From assembly GCA_945830575.1 (NCBI GenBank), contig CALZZE010000003.1, forward strand, positions 95,645 to 159,644: 64,000 nucleotides of DNA, read 5' to 3'. The position numbers were made by a program, and so were the translations under genes. The notes under the pieces are model-generated. The model saw only the letters and a program-made list of their open reading frames with translations. It did not search any database and had not been told where the DNA came from. Below are positions 7,773 through 16,268 of the stretch, in pieces (within the stretch, counting starts at the first letter, position 1; the number at the start of each line of letters is the position of its first letter). The DNA comes from an uncultured Subdoligranulum sp. Its GTDB lineage: Bacteria; Bacillota; Clostridia; Oscillospirales; Ruminococcaceae.

Positions 7773-9644
7773 ATGAAAAAGCTCATGGCATCGGTTCTGG
7801 CCGCTGCGATGGTGCTGTCTCTGGCTGCCTGCGGTTCCACCGCCAGCACCAGCAGCACTGCCGCCTCTGAGGCCACTTCCGAGAGCGCTTCCGGCGAGGC
7901 CACCGGCACTTCCGCTGCAACGCTCAACACTGACACCACCACCCTGTACATCAATCTGGCTTCCGAGCCTGACTACCTGGACCCCGCCCTCAACTCCACC
8001 GTTGACGGCGCCTGCCTGGCGGTCAACTCCTTCGCCGGCCTGCTGCGCTACAACGCCGAGGGCCAGCTGGAGCCTGATGTGGCCGCCGAGATGCCTGAAG
8101 TGTCCGAGGACGGCCTGACCTACACCTTCAAGCTGAAGGAGACCAAGTGGAGCAACGGCGAGGCTCTGACCGCCAACGATTTCGTTTACAGCTGGAACCG
8201 TGCCGCCAACCCCCTGACCGCCTCTGACTACGGCTATCTCTACAACGGCCTGATCGGCTTCAACGAGGCTCTGGCCTCCGATGACGAGGGCAACTATGTG
8301 GACGAGGCTGCCGCCACCGCCGCCATGGAAGCCAACGACATTCTGGTCGGCGTGGAGGCTGTGGACGACTACACCCTGAAGGTGCAGCTGGTCGCTCCCT
8401 GCCCCTACTTCCTGGGTCTGGCTGCCTTCCCCACCTTCTTCCCGGTGTATCAGGCTGAGGTCGAGGCCGCCAATCCCGATGGCACCAACCCCGGTGCCTG
8501 GTGCGCCGATGCCGGCTTTGTTTCCAACGGTGCCTTCACCTGCACCGAGTGGAAGCATGACGAGAGCATGACCTACACCAAGAACGAGAACTACTGGGAT
8601 GCCGCCAACGTGTCCATCGAGAAGCTGCAGTTCATGCTCAGCGCCGAGGACAACGCCATCTTCGCCGCCTACAACGCCGGCGACCTGGACTTCATCGACA
8701 CCATCCCCACTGACGAGATCTCCAACCTGAACGGCATCGATCCCGAGTTCTACGTCATCCCCAACCTGGGCACCTACTACGTTGGCTTCAACGTGAACTC
8801 CAAGATGTTCGAGGGCAAGACCCCCGAGCAGGCTGCCGCCGTCCGTAAGGCCGTCATCCTGCTGATCGACCGCGAGTACATCGTGGAGAACATCGGCCAG
8901 GCTGGTCAGGAGCCCGCCAACACCTTCATCCCCACCGGTGTTTCCGACAGCAACGGCGGCGAGTTCCGTCAGAACACCGCCACCTACACCTACCCCGATG
9001 AGGCCAACGTTGGCTACTACTCCACCAGCATGGATGACTACGATGCCAATGTCGCCGAGGCCACCGAGCTGCTGAAGAGCGCTGGCTATGAGTTCGACGA
9101 GGACGGCACCCTGAGCGATGCTACCCCGCTGACCATCAACTATATGTTCAACACCGGCACCGGCCACCAGAAGGTCGGCGAGGCCTTCCAGCAGGATATG
9201 GCCGCTCTGGGCATTGATGTGCAGCTGTCCAGCGAGGAATGGAACGTGTTCCTGGATGACCGTAAGGCCGGCAACTTTGACGTTGCCCGCGAAGGCTGGC
9301 TGATGGACTTCGATGATCCCATCAATATGCTGGAGATCTTCTACTCCACCTCCGGCAACAATGACATGCAGCTGGGCGTGAAGGTGGACGGCGCTATCCC
9401 CTCCTACGCTCCCCAGAACTGGGACGAGTACGATGCCATGATCGATGCCATCAAGGCTGAGACTGATCTGGCCAAGCGTGCCGACATGATGCATCAGGCT
9501 GAGGACATGCTGATGGAGACCGGTGCTGTTGTGCCCCTTTACAACTACACCGACATCTATATGCAGAAGTCCAATGTGGAAGGTATGTACTGGAATACCT
9601 TCGGCTACAAGTACTTCATGTACTGCACCAAGACTGCCGCTTGA
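7773..9644 (+). CDS. oppA: peptide ABC transporter substrate-binding lipoprotein (OppA/DppA type)
   Basis: Family 5 solute-binding protein, 623 residues, anchored outside the membrane. The signal peptide is MKKLMASVLAAAMVLSLAAC with lipobox LAAC and lipidated Cys20, followed by a Ser/Thr/Ala-rich linker to about residue 55. The mature part shows the family motifs (SEPDYLDPALNS, YNAEGQLEPDVAAEMPEVS, YTFKLKETKWSNGEALTANDFVYSW). ATG at 7773 has GGAGGG upstream; the long upstream in-frame extension has no ribosome site and no signal logic. It is the last gene of the transporter locus, with its own promoter and a strong terminator. Confidence 0.94.
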   Translation: MKKLMASVLAAAMVLSLAACGSTASTSSTAASEATSESASGEATGTSAATLNTDTTTLYINLASEPDYLDPALNSTVDGACLAVNSFAGLLRYNAEGQLEPDVAAEMPEVSEDGLTYTFKLKETKWSNGEALTANDFVYSWNRAANPLTASDYGYLYNGLIGFNEALASDDEGNYVDEAAATAAMEANDILVGVEAVDDYTLKVQLVAPCPYFLGLAAFPTFFPVYQAEVEAANPDGTNPGAWCADAGFVSNGAFTCTEWKHDESMTYTKNENYWDAANVSIEKLQFMLSAEDNAIFAAYNAGDLDFIDTIPTDEISNLNGIDPEFYVIPNLGTYYVGFNVNSKMFEGKTPEQAAAVRKAVILLIDREYIVENIGQAGQEPANTFIPTGVSDSNGGEFRQNTATYTYPDEANVGYYSTSMDDYDANVAEATELLKSAGYEFDEDGTLSDATPLTINYMFNTGTGHQKVGEAFQQDMAALGIDVQLSSEEWNVFLDDRKAGNFDVAREGWLMDFDDPINMLEIFYSTSGNNDMQLGVKVDGAIPSYAPQNWDEYDAMIDAIKAETDLAKRADMMHQAEDMLMETGAVVPLYNYTDIYMQKSNVEGMYWNTFGYKYFMYCTKTAA

Positions 9645-9675
9645 TTTGCCGCGTAGTCTTGCCATAGGCTGAACC

Positions 9676-9710
9676 ACACCCCTTTCCGCTTCGGCGGGAA
9701 GGGGTGTTTT
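9676..9710 (+). terminator. terminator of the opp operon
   Basis: 14-bp stem ACACCCCTTTCCGC / GCGGGAAGGGGTGT with one G-T pair and a stable TTCG tetraloop (9690-9693), then TTTT. Confidence 0.9.
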
Positions 9711-9721
9711 GCTTCTTTAGC

Positions 9722-9750
9722 TTGACAATGCTTTGTCAAACGTGTATTCT
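9722..9750 (+). promoter_or_regulatory. promoter with overlapping palindromic operator, GH13 gene
   Basis: -35 TTGACA (9722-9727), 17-base spacer, -10 TATTCT (9745-9750). The palindrome TTGACA-ATGCTT-TGTCAA (9722-9739) covers the -35 box and half the spacer, a good place for a repressor. No repressor gene is adjacent. Confidence 0.7.
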
Positions 9751-9794
9751 GATGACAGGACATTTGCTCACCATAGGACAAAGGAGTGTACTTC

Positions 9795-11366
9795 ATGAAA
9801 GAGTGGCTGAAAGACGCAGTTTTCTACGAAATTTATCCTCAATCCTTTTACGATACCAACGGCGATGGCATCGGTGACATCCCCGGCATCATTGAAAAGC
9901 TGGACTATATCAAGGAGCTGGGCTGCAACGCACTGTGGATCAACCCCTGCTTTGATTCCCCCTTCAAGGATGCGGGCTACGATGTGCGGGACTACAAAAA
10001 GGTGGCGCCCCGCTACGGCACCAACGAGGATCTGGTCCGCCTGTTTGACACGGCGCATGAAAAGGGCATCCGGGTGCTGCTGGATCTGGTGCCCGGCCAC
10101 ACCAGCGAGGAGCATGAGTGGTTCAAGGCCAGCTGCCAGCCGGAGCACAACGAGTATTCCGATCGGTTTATCTGGACCAACTCCTGCTTTACTTGGGGGG
10201 GCGGGATGCCCTTCATTGGCGGTGAGACCGAGCGCAACGGCACCTACATTCTGAACTTTTTCAAATGCCAGCCCGCGCTGAACTACGGCTACGGCACCTG
10301 CCGGGAACCCTGGCAGCAGCCCACTGATGCCCCCGGCCCCCGCGCCACCGTGGAGGCCATCAAGGATGTGATGCGGTTCTGGCTGGACAAAGGCTGCGAT
10401 GGTTTCCGGGTGGATATGGCGGCCAGCCTTGTGAAAAACGATACCAAGGACAAAAAATACACCTGCGCCATCTGGCGGGAAATCGCCGCCATGCTGGCCG
10501 AGGAATACCCCGAAGCCGCCATGGTCTCGGAGTGGAACGAGCCGAAGCTGAGCCTGAAAAACGGCTTTGACATGGACTTTATGCTGGAGCATCCCAATTC
10601 CGGCTACAGCTGGCTGATGCGCAACTATGACGGCGCCACCGATTCCGACCCCCACAACATCGGCAACTGCTATTTCTGCGCCGATTCCGATGTGGGCATT
10701 GCCAAATTTCTGGACCACTGGCTGCCGCTCTACAAGGCCACCCGCAAGGACGGCCTGTACTGCCCCATCACCTGCAACCATGACACCATCCGGCCTTCCG
10801 CGGGCCTGACGGTGGACGAACTGAAGCTGGCCTACGCCATGCTGTTCACGCTGCCCGGCGCGCCGTTCCTGTATTACGGTGACGAGATCGGCATGCGCTA
10901 CCTGCCGCTGCCCACCAAGGAGGGCGGCTACTTCCGCACCGGCTCCCGCACGCCCATGCAGTGGAAGAAGGGAAAAAATCTGGGCTTTTCCAAAGCAAAG
11001 GCGGACAAGCTGTACCTGCCGGTGGACCCCGCGCCGGACGCCCCCACCGTGGCCGCGCAGGAGAAGGACCCGGACAGCCTTTTGAACACCGTCAAATCGC
11101 TGCTGGCGCTGCGCCATGCCCGCGCCGACCTGCACGCCGACGCGCCTTTTAAGGTACTGTATGCCGCCGACCCGGAAACCGACGGCCAGCGTCCCTTTGC
11201 CTACAAGCGGGGCAAGCTGGTCTGCGCGGTGAACCCGGCGCTGGACGAGGCCGCTCTGCCGCTGAACCTGCGCAAGGGACTGAAGCCCCTGTTTGCGCTG
11301 GGGGGCGGCGGCATCAAGGACGGCACGCTGTATCTGGGCGCCCAAAGCTTTGTCATTCTCGGCTGA
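9795..11366 (+). CDS. GH13 alpha-glucosidase / oligo-1,6-glucosidase-like
   Basis: Cytosolic alpha-amylase-family hydrolase, 523 residues, no signal peptide. It opens with AVFYEIYPQSFYDTNGDGIG and keeps all catalytic positions: nucleophile Asp207 in DGFRVDM, acid/base Glu246 in SEWNEP, and Asp330 in CNHDTI. A (beta/alpha)8 barrel is followed by a short C-terminal beta domain. It is shorter than typical 555-residue oligo-1,6-glucosidases, so substrate (isomaltose, sucrose, trehalose phosphate) is uncertain. ATG 9795 was chosen because AAGGAG sits 8 bases upstream; an earlier GTG at 9786 lies inside the ribosome site. Monocistronic. Confidence 0.87.
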   Translation: MKEWLKDAVFYEIYPQSFYDTNGDGIGDIPGIIEKLDYIKELGCNALWINPCFDSPFKDAGYDVRDYKKVAPRYGTNEDLVRLFDTAHEKGIRVLLDLVPGHTSEEHEWFKASCQPEHNEYSDRFIWTNSCFTWGGGMPFIGGETERNGTYILNFFKCQPALNYGYGTCREPWQQPTDAPGPRATVEAIKDVMRFWLDKGCDGFRVDMAASLVKNDTKDKKYTCAIWREIAAMLAEEYPEAAMVSEWNEPKLSLKNGFDMDFMLEHPNSGYSWLMRNYDGATDSDPHNIGNCYFCADSDVGIAKFLDHWLPLYKATRKDGLYCPITCNHDTIRPSAGLTVDELKLAYAMLFTLPGAPFLYYGDEIGMRYLPLPTKEGGYFRTGSRTPMQWKKGKNLGFSKAKADKLYLPVDPAPDAPTVAAQEKDPDSLLNTVKSLLALRHARADLHADAPFKVLYAADPETDGQRPFAYKRGKLVCAVNPALDEAALPLNLRKGLKPLFALGGGGIKDGTLYLGAQSFVILG

Positions 11367-11378
11367 TGTGTGCAAGCT

Positions 11379-11409
11379 GCCCGCCCCGGAGCCTTCCGGG
11401 GCGGGCATT
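11379..11409 (+). terminator. terminator of the GH13 gene
   Basis: Perfect 12-bp stem GCCCGCCCCGGA / TCCGGGGCGGGC with loop GCCT, followed by ATTTTG. Confidence 0.85.
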
Positions 11410-11615
11410 TTGTGTGCAAATGGCTATTGACAGCAAAAAGATACTCCATGGCGCGAAAACTACGCAAAACCGACAAAAAGTTGTTTGATATAACAGTTTA
11501 TTTTTTGCATAACGGCGAAAAGAGTCTTGCCTTTTTGCATATAATGTTGTAAAATCATCATAAGAGAAAAGATTTGTTCCCTCTGTGACAGAACTTGAAT
11601 GCGGTAGGTGTTCTG

Positions 11616-14123
11616 ATGATGCAAACGCAAAATCCGTATTACCTTGTGGATGACGAATATCATATTCTGCAATTTAGTGAGGCGCTGCTGAAATACAGCC
11701 CGGAGATGCGGCTGGGGGATGTGTGCTATCAGGCGCTGCACGGGCAAAACGAGCCTTGTGTGACCTGTCCCATGTTCAACACCCGGGGCAGCTCGGTGTT
11801 CCGCTCCCGCCGGAACGGCTGGGTGCAGGTGGATGCCGTGCGCATTGAATGGCCCCAGATCGGCCCCTGCAACATGCTGCTGCCCAAGGCGGCGGAGGAG
11901 GACCGGGCGGTGCTGGAGGCAATGGATCCCAAGACCCGGGAAATCATCAACCATGTCACGGGCCTGTACACCGAGACCATGTTTCTGCGCACCGTGGCCG
12001 GCAGGATCAAGACCATTCAGGGAAACTGGGTCGTTATGGTCAGCGACATAGAGCATTTCAAGCTGTTCAACCAGTGGTTCGGCGCAGAGGAAGGGGATCG
12101 GTTCCTGCGCACCTACGCCGATACGCTCATGGAGCTGGTTCACGAATATGACGCGGTGGCGGGCTATTTTGGCAACGATGACTTTGCGCTGCTGCTGCCC
12201 GGCAGCCCGGAAACGGTGGAGGATGCCCAGAGACGGCTCACCGCCTGTGTGCGCCGGTTCAGCGAGGACGTGGGCTTTGCGCCCACCTTCGGCATTTTCC
12301 CCATCACAGACCGCACCGTCCCCATCCGCACCATGTATGACTGCGCGCTGGAGGCGATGCGCACCGTCAAAAACAACTACATGAACCGTGTGGGCTGGTA
12401 TGACTCCGCCAAGGTGCATCAGGCGGAGGCAGACCACGTGCTGCTCTCCGAGGTGCAGCATGGTCTGGAAAACAACGAGTTCTGTGTCTATGTGCAGCCG
12501 CAGGTCAACATGCTCACCGGCAAGCTGGTGGGCTGTGAGGCGCTTGTCCGCTGGCGGCATCCCACCCGGGGCATCGTCTCGCCGGGAGAGTTCATCCCGC
12601 TGCTGGAACGCAACGGCTTTATCACCAAGCTGGACGCCTACATCTGGAACCATGTGGCCAAAGGGCTGCGTCTGGCGCTGGACATGGGCCGGCAGCCCCT
12701 TCCCATCTCGGTGAACGTGTCCCGCATGGATATGTATTCCATCGATGTGGTGGGATTTTTTGAAAATCTTCTCAAAACCTACGACCTGCCGCCCCGCCTG
12801 CTGGAGGTGGAGATCACCGAGACCGCCTACATGTGCGATGCGGACCGCATGGCCGAGACCATCGATGGCCTGCACCGGCTGGGCCTGACCATCCTGATGG
12901 ATGATTTCGGCAGCGGCTATTCCAGCCTGAACATGCTGCGGGAAATCCCCGTGGACATCATCAAGCTGGACATGAAGTTCTTGCAGATGAGCCAGGGAAC
13001 CCGCCGCCGCGGCGTGGGGATTCTGGAATCCATTGTCAACATGGCCCACATGCTGGGCATCAGTCTCATCGCCGAGGGTGTGGAGACCGCCGAACAGAAA
13101 CGGCTGCTGCTGGAGATGAACTGCCAGTACGCACAGGGCTACTATTTTTACCGTCCCATGCCGGTAACCGAGATGCAGAAAATCATTGCCCAGCCGGAGC
13201 TGCTGGACCTGCGGGGCATTCAGGGCTACGCTATCCAGCGTCTGGACATCCATGCGCTGCTCAAGGAGCGGGACAGCGGCGGCACCATGCTCAACAACGT
13301 GGTGGGTGCGCTGGTTCTGTATCGTCTGCACGGCGACACCGTCACCATCGAGCAGGTGAACGACAACTATTTCTGTGTCACTGCCACCGATATGGGCGAG
13401 GTGGAACGGCTCCGCAAGGACGCCACCATCAACATTCCCGAGGAGGAGCGGGGCGCCTTTCTGGCCGCCATGCGGCAGGCCTGTCAGGAGCCGACCCGGG
13501 GCGCTGAGCTGGATTTCCGCCGGATGGGGGCGGACGGACAGTGGCGGTATCTGCATCTGCGGGTGTTTTTCCTGCGCAACCAGGACGGGGACGATATCCT
13601 GTACGGTGTCATCGACCGCAACCGCACCATGCCCATCCCGCAGCCGCCGCAGCAGCTGCCGCCGGTGCAGCCGCCGCCCATCGAGGAGGAGGAGACCCGG
13701 CCGGCCTCGGCGCAGGGAGATGCGCCGGACTGGTTCACCGAGCTGCGGGACTGCCTGCCCATGGACCTTATCATGTTCACCTTTGACGCGCCTGACGCCA
13801 CGCCGCGGGTGCAGGTGCTGGCCACCGGTCTGCATGGCAACAGCCAGAGCGAGGACAACCAGAAAATGCGCAGCATGCTGCAAAGCGGCCAGTACAAAAA
13901 CCATATCGGCCAACAGCAGCGGGACGCTCTGGTGGAGCAGATGCTTGGCGCTGTGAAGGAAATGAAGGACTTCACCACCTGCCTGCACGTGGAAAATGAC
14001 CCGGGCGGCCCGCAGGACATTCACCTGAGCCTGCGGGTGCGGGAACACGCCAACGGCCAGCGGGTGGCCCTGTGCAGCTGTACACGCTGCCCCGGCGGCT
14101 GTCTGGAAACGCATCAGGGATAA
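11616..14123 (+). CDS. PAS-GGDEF(degenerate)-EAL cyclic-di-GMP phosphodiesterase
   Basis: 835 residues, no membrane helix, so cytosolic. An N-terminal PAS-like region with a Cys-x-x-Cys-Pro motif (EPCVTCPMF) leads into a GGDEF domain whose signature reads GNDDF (about residues 186-190), probably not a cyclase. The EAL domain is intact: EALVRW at 308, SVNVSR, VEITET, DDFGSGYSS near 428, IKLD, AEGVET and AQGYYFYRP, so it should hydrolyse c-di-GMP. A PAS-like stretch, a proline-rich linker near 671-690 and a C-terminal domain of unknown role follow. ATG 11616 has GGTAGGTG upstream; a TTG at 11595 has none. Confidence 0.85.
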   Translation: MMQTQNPYYLVDDEYHILQFSEALLKYSPEMRLGDVCYQALHGQNEPCVTCPMFNTRGSSVFRSRRNGWVQVDAVRIEWPQIGPCNMLLPKAAEEDRAVLEAMDPKTREIINHVTGLYTETMFLRTVAGRIKTIQGNWVVMVSDIEHFKLFNQWFGAEEGDRFLRTYADTLMELVHEYDAVAGYFGNDDFALLLPGSPETVEDAQRRLTACVRRFSEDVGFAPTFGIFPITDRTVPIRTMYDCALEAMRTVKNNYMNRVGWYDSAKVHQAEADHVLLSEVQHGLENNEFCVYVQPQVNMLTGKLVGCEALVRWRHPTRGIVSPGEFIPLLERNGFITKLDAYIWNHVAKGLRLALDMGRQPLPISVNVSRMDMYSIDVVGFFENLLKTYDLPPRLLEVEITETAYMCDADRMAETIDGLHRLGLTILMDDFGSGYSSLNMLREIPVDIIKLDMKFLQMSQGTRRRGVGILESIVNMAHMLGISLIAEGVETAEQKRLLLEMNCQYAQGYYFYRPMPVTEMQKIIAQPELLDLRGIQGYAIQRLDIHALLKERDSGGTMLNNVVGALVLYRLHGDTVTIEQVNDNYFCVTATDMGEVERLRKDATINIPEEERGAFLAAMRQACQEPTRGAELDFRRMGADGQWRYLHLRVFFLRNQDGDDILYGVIDRNRTMPIPQPPQQLPPVQPPPIEEEETRPASAQGDAPDWFTELRDCLPMDLIMFTFDAPDATPRVQVLATGLHGNSQSEDNQKMRSMLQSGQYKNHIGQQQRDALVEQMLGAVKEMKDFTTCLHVENDPGGPQDIHLSLRVREHANGQRVALCSCTRCPGGCLETHQG

Positions 14124-14131
14124 CCATTGGT

Positions 14132-14161
14132 ACACCGGCCCCATGGCCGGTGTGCTTTTTT
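14132..14161 (+). terminator. terminator of the EAL gene
   Basis: 9-bp stem ACACCGGCC / GGCCGGTGT with loop CCAT, then GC and six T (14156-14161). Confidence 0.88.
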
Positions 14162-14182
14162 GAGGCAAACAGCTCCACGCCC

Positions 14183-14211
14183 TTGCATCCGGCGCAAAAA
14201 TATGGTATCAT
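14183..14211 (+). promoter_or_regulatory. promoter of the CNNM/CBS gene
   Basis: -35 TTGCAT (14183-14188), 17-base spacer, -10 TATCAT (14206-14211). Confidence 0.65.
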
Positions 14212-14266
14212 AATTGGTATTATAGCCGAGCGCGAGCCGGCATAAAATACCATATAGAAAGCTGAG

Positions 14267-15559
14267 TTGATTCACTCCTTCATGGACGACGGCAGTAGTA
14301 CCTTTATGATCGTGATGCTGGTGATTTTGGTGGCTTTGTCCGCCTTTTTCTCCGCATCAGAAACCGCCTATTCCTCTCTCAACCAGATCCGCCTGAAAAG
14401 CCGGGCGGATTCCGGCGACGAGGAGGCCAAACAGGTGTTGGCGCTCTCCAAGCGCTACGACAACCTGTTGTCCACCATCCTTATCGGCAACAACATTGTC
14501 AACATTTCCATGTCCTCTCTCAGCACGGTGCTGTTTATCCGGCTGTGCGGCGGGCAGTATGGCCCCACGGTGTCCACTGTGGTCATCACGGTGCTGGTGC
14601 TGATTTTTGGCGAGATCACCCCCAAGAGCCTCGCCAAGGAAATGCCGGAAAAATTCGCGGTTATCAGCGCGCCCATCCTCAATGTACTCATCACCCTGTT
14701 CACTCCGCTGAACTTCCTGTTCAGCTGCTGGAAAAAGCTGCTCAGCCGCTTCTTCCACAGCAGCGAGAACGATGTGGTCACCGACGCCGAGCTGCTCACC
14801 ATGGTGGGCGAGGCGGAAAATGACGGCGAACTCACCGACCGGGAAAGCGAGCTGATCCGCTCCGCCATCGAATTTGATGATGTGGAAGTGGAGGAAGTGC
14901 TGACCCCCCGTGTGGATGTGGTGGCGGTGGCCGACGACATTTCGCTGGACGAACTGGCCAACGCCTTTGCCGAGAGCGGCTACTCCCGCCTGCCGGTGTA
15001 TCACGAGACAATCGACAACATCATCGGCGTGGTGCATGAGAAGGACTTGTACGCCGCCATGCGCAAGGGGGACGCCCGAATGGAGGACCTCATCGGCTCC
15101 ACCATGTACACCACAGGCTCTACACAAATTTCCGCGCTGCTGCGCACCTTGCGGGAACAGCAGCATCATCTGGCGGTGGTGGTGGACGAATACGGCGGCA
15201 CCGAGGGCATCGTGACGCTGGAGGACATCATCGAGGAACTGGTGGGCGAGATCTGGGACGAACACGACGAGGCGGTGGAGGAATTCCGGCCGCAGTCCAA
15301 TGGCAGCTGGCTCATTTCCGGCTCCGCCAACATGAATGATCTGTATGAAAAATTGTCGCTGCCGGAGGACGGGGAGATCGACTCCATCACCGTCAGCGGT
15401 ATGGTGCAGGAGCGTATCTGCCGCCTGCCCAAGGTGGGCGACCATTTCACGCTGGGACGCTACGAGGGCGTTGTCACCAAGACCGCCCACCGCCGCGTTC
15501 TGGAGGTGAGCATGCGGGAGGCTCCCGCGGAACTTCCCGCCAAGACCCGAAATCACTAA
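14267..15559 (+). CDS. CNNM/CBS-domain membrane protein (HlyC/CorC family)
   Basis: 430 residues. An N-terminal CNNM (DUF21) membrane domain begins with [25 protein letters not shown] and has about four helices with [10 protein letters not shown]; two CBS domains follow ([23 protein letters not shown], then [47 protein letters not shown] region), and a C-terminal CorC_HlyC FAD-like fold. Relatives move or regulate magnesium or other divalent cations. The start is ambiguous: TTG 14267 or ATG 14282, neither with a strong ribosome site. Despite the historic name it is not a haemolysin. Confidence 0.9.
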   Translation: [430 protein letters not shown]

Positions 15560-15567
15560 CAACCAAA

Positions 15568-15592
15568 ACGGCGCTCCGTCAGGGAGCGCCGT
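15568..15592. terminator. bidirectional terminator of convergent genes
   Basis: 10-bp stem ACGGCGCTCC / GGAGCGCCGT with loop GTCAG. The methyltransferase stop codon (15579-15581) lies in the loop, so that gene ends inside its own terminator. Confidence 0.75.
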
Positions 15593-16268
15593 TGCTTGTT
15601 GTATCAGGGCCATATTGTGCCAGACCGGAATCCGGCAGAATGTCCGGCTCCCACCGCAGGCCGGGACGGCGGGCCTTCTGCGCCTCCACCAGAAACAGCC
15701 AAGGGGCAGCGTCCGGGCGGTTTTTCACCATGGCGGCCCGCTTGGGTTCCAGCCGGTGCGCCCGCAGCGTGCAGAACACTTCCGCCATCTGGTCGGGGCG
15801 GTGGCACAGCACCAGCTTGCCCCCGTCCCGCAGTGCGCGGGCGGCACAGGCGGCCACATCCTCCAGCGTGCAGCTGCCGGTATGGCGGGCGGCGGCGCGG
15901 CGCGGGTCGGGGCTGGCCAGACCGCCGGTAAAATAGGGCGGATTGCAGGCGGCAAAATCATACTGCGCCCGCTCCGGCCCCGACAGGCAGAACTGCCGCA
16001 CATCGCCGCATACCGCCTGAATGTGCGTGATCTCTGTTTTGGCGCACAGCGCACTGGCGGCGGGGTCAATTTCCAGCGCTGTGCAGGGGCCGCGGTGACC
16101 CTCGTCATGCCAGACCAGCGCCACAATGCCGCAGCCGCTGCACAGGTCAAGCGCCCGGTCCATGGGCTTGGGCCGGGCAAACCGGGCCAGCAGCAGCGCG
16201 TCGCTGCCAAAGGACGCGCCGAGTGCGGTGTACACGGCGGTACCGCCGCCCAGAATCTCCACGCCCAT
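15579..16268 (-). CDS. TrmN6-like N6-adenine methyltransferase
   Basis: SAM-dependent methyltransferase, 229 residues. Motif I is LDLCSGCGIVAL, the acidic residue is in ALEIDP, and the target motif NPPYF marks N6-adenine chemistry, as in tRNA1(Val) A37 methyltransferase TrmN6 (YfiC/YabB family). Related proteins act on tRNA or rRNA, so the RNA target is an inference. The ATG at 16268 overlaps the stop of the upstream GT10 gene (ATGA); the longer upstream reading frame belongs to that gene's shadow. Third gene of the NUDIX-GT10-methyltransferase operon. Confidence 0.85.
   Translation of the reverse strand: MGVEILGGGTAVYTALGASFGSDALLLARFARPKPMDRALDLCSGCGIVALVWHDEGHRGPCTALEIDPAASALCAKTEITHIQAVCGDVRQFCLSGPERAQYDFAACNPPYFTGGLASPDPRRAAARHTGSCTLEDVAACAARALRDGGKLVLCHRPDQMAEVFCTLRAHRLEPKRAAMVKNRPDAAPWLFLVEAQKARRPGLRWEPDILPDSGLAQYGPDTTSNGAP

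Noticed and set aside
7689..9677. 662-residue minus-strand frame opposite the binding-protein gene
   Set aside because: Val/Gly/His-rich shadow of a GC-rich gene with highly biased codons; no ribosome site or domain.
11460..14168. 902-residue open frame on the minus strand opposite the EAL gene
   Set aside because: It mirrors codon positions of the EAL gene, has no recognisable domain, and shows His/Gln/Gly-rich shadow composition.
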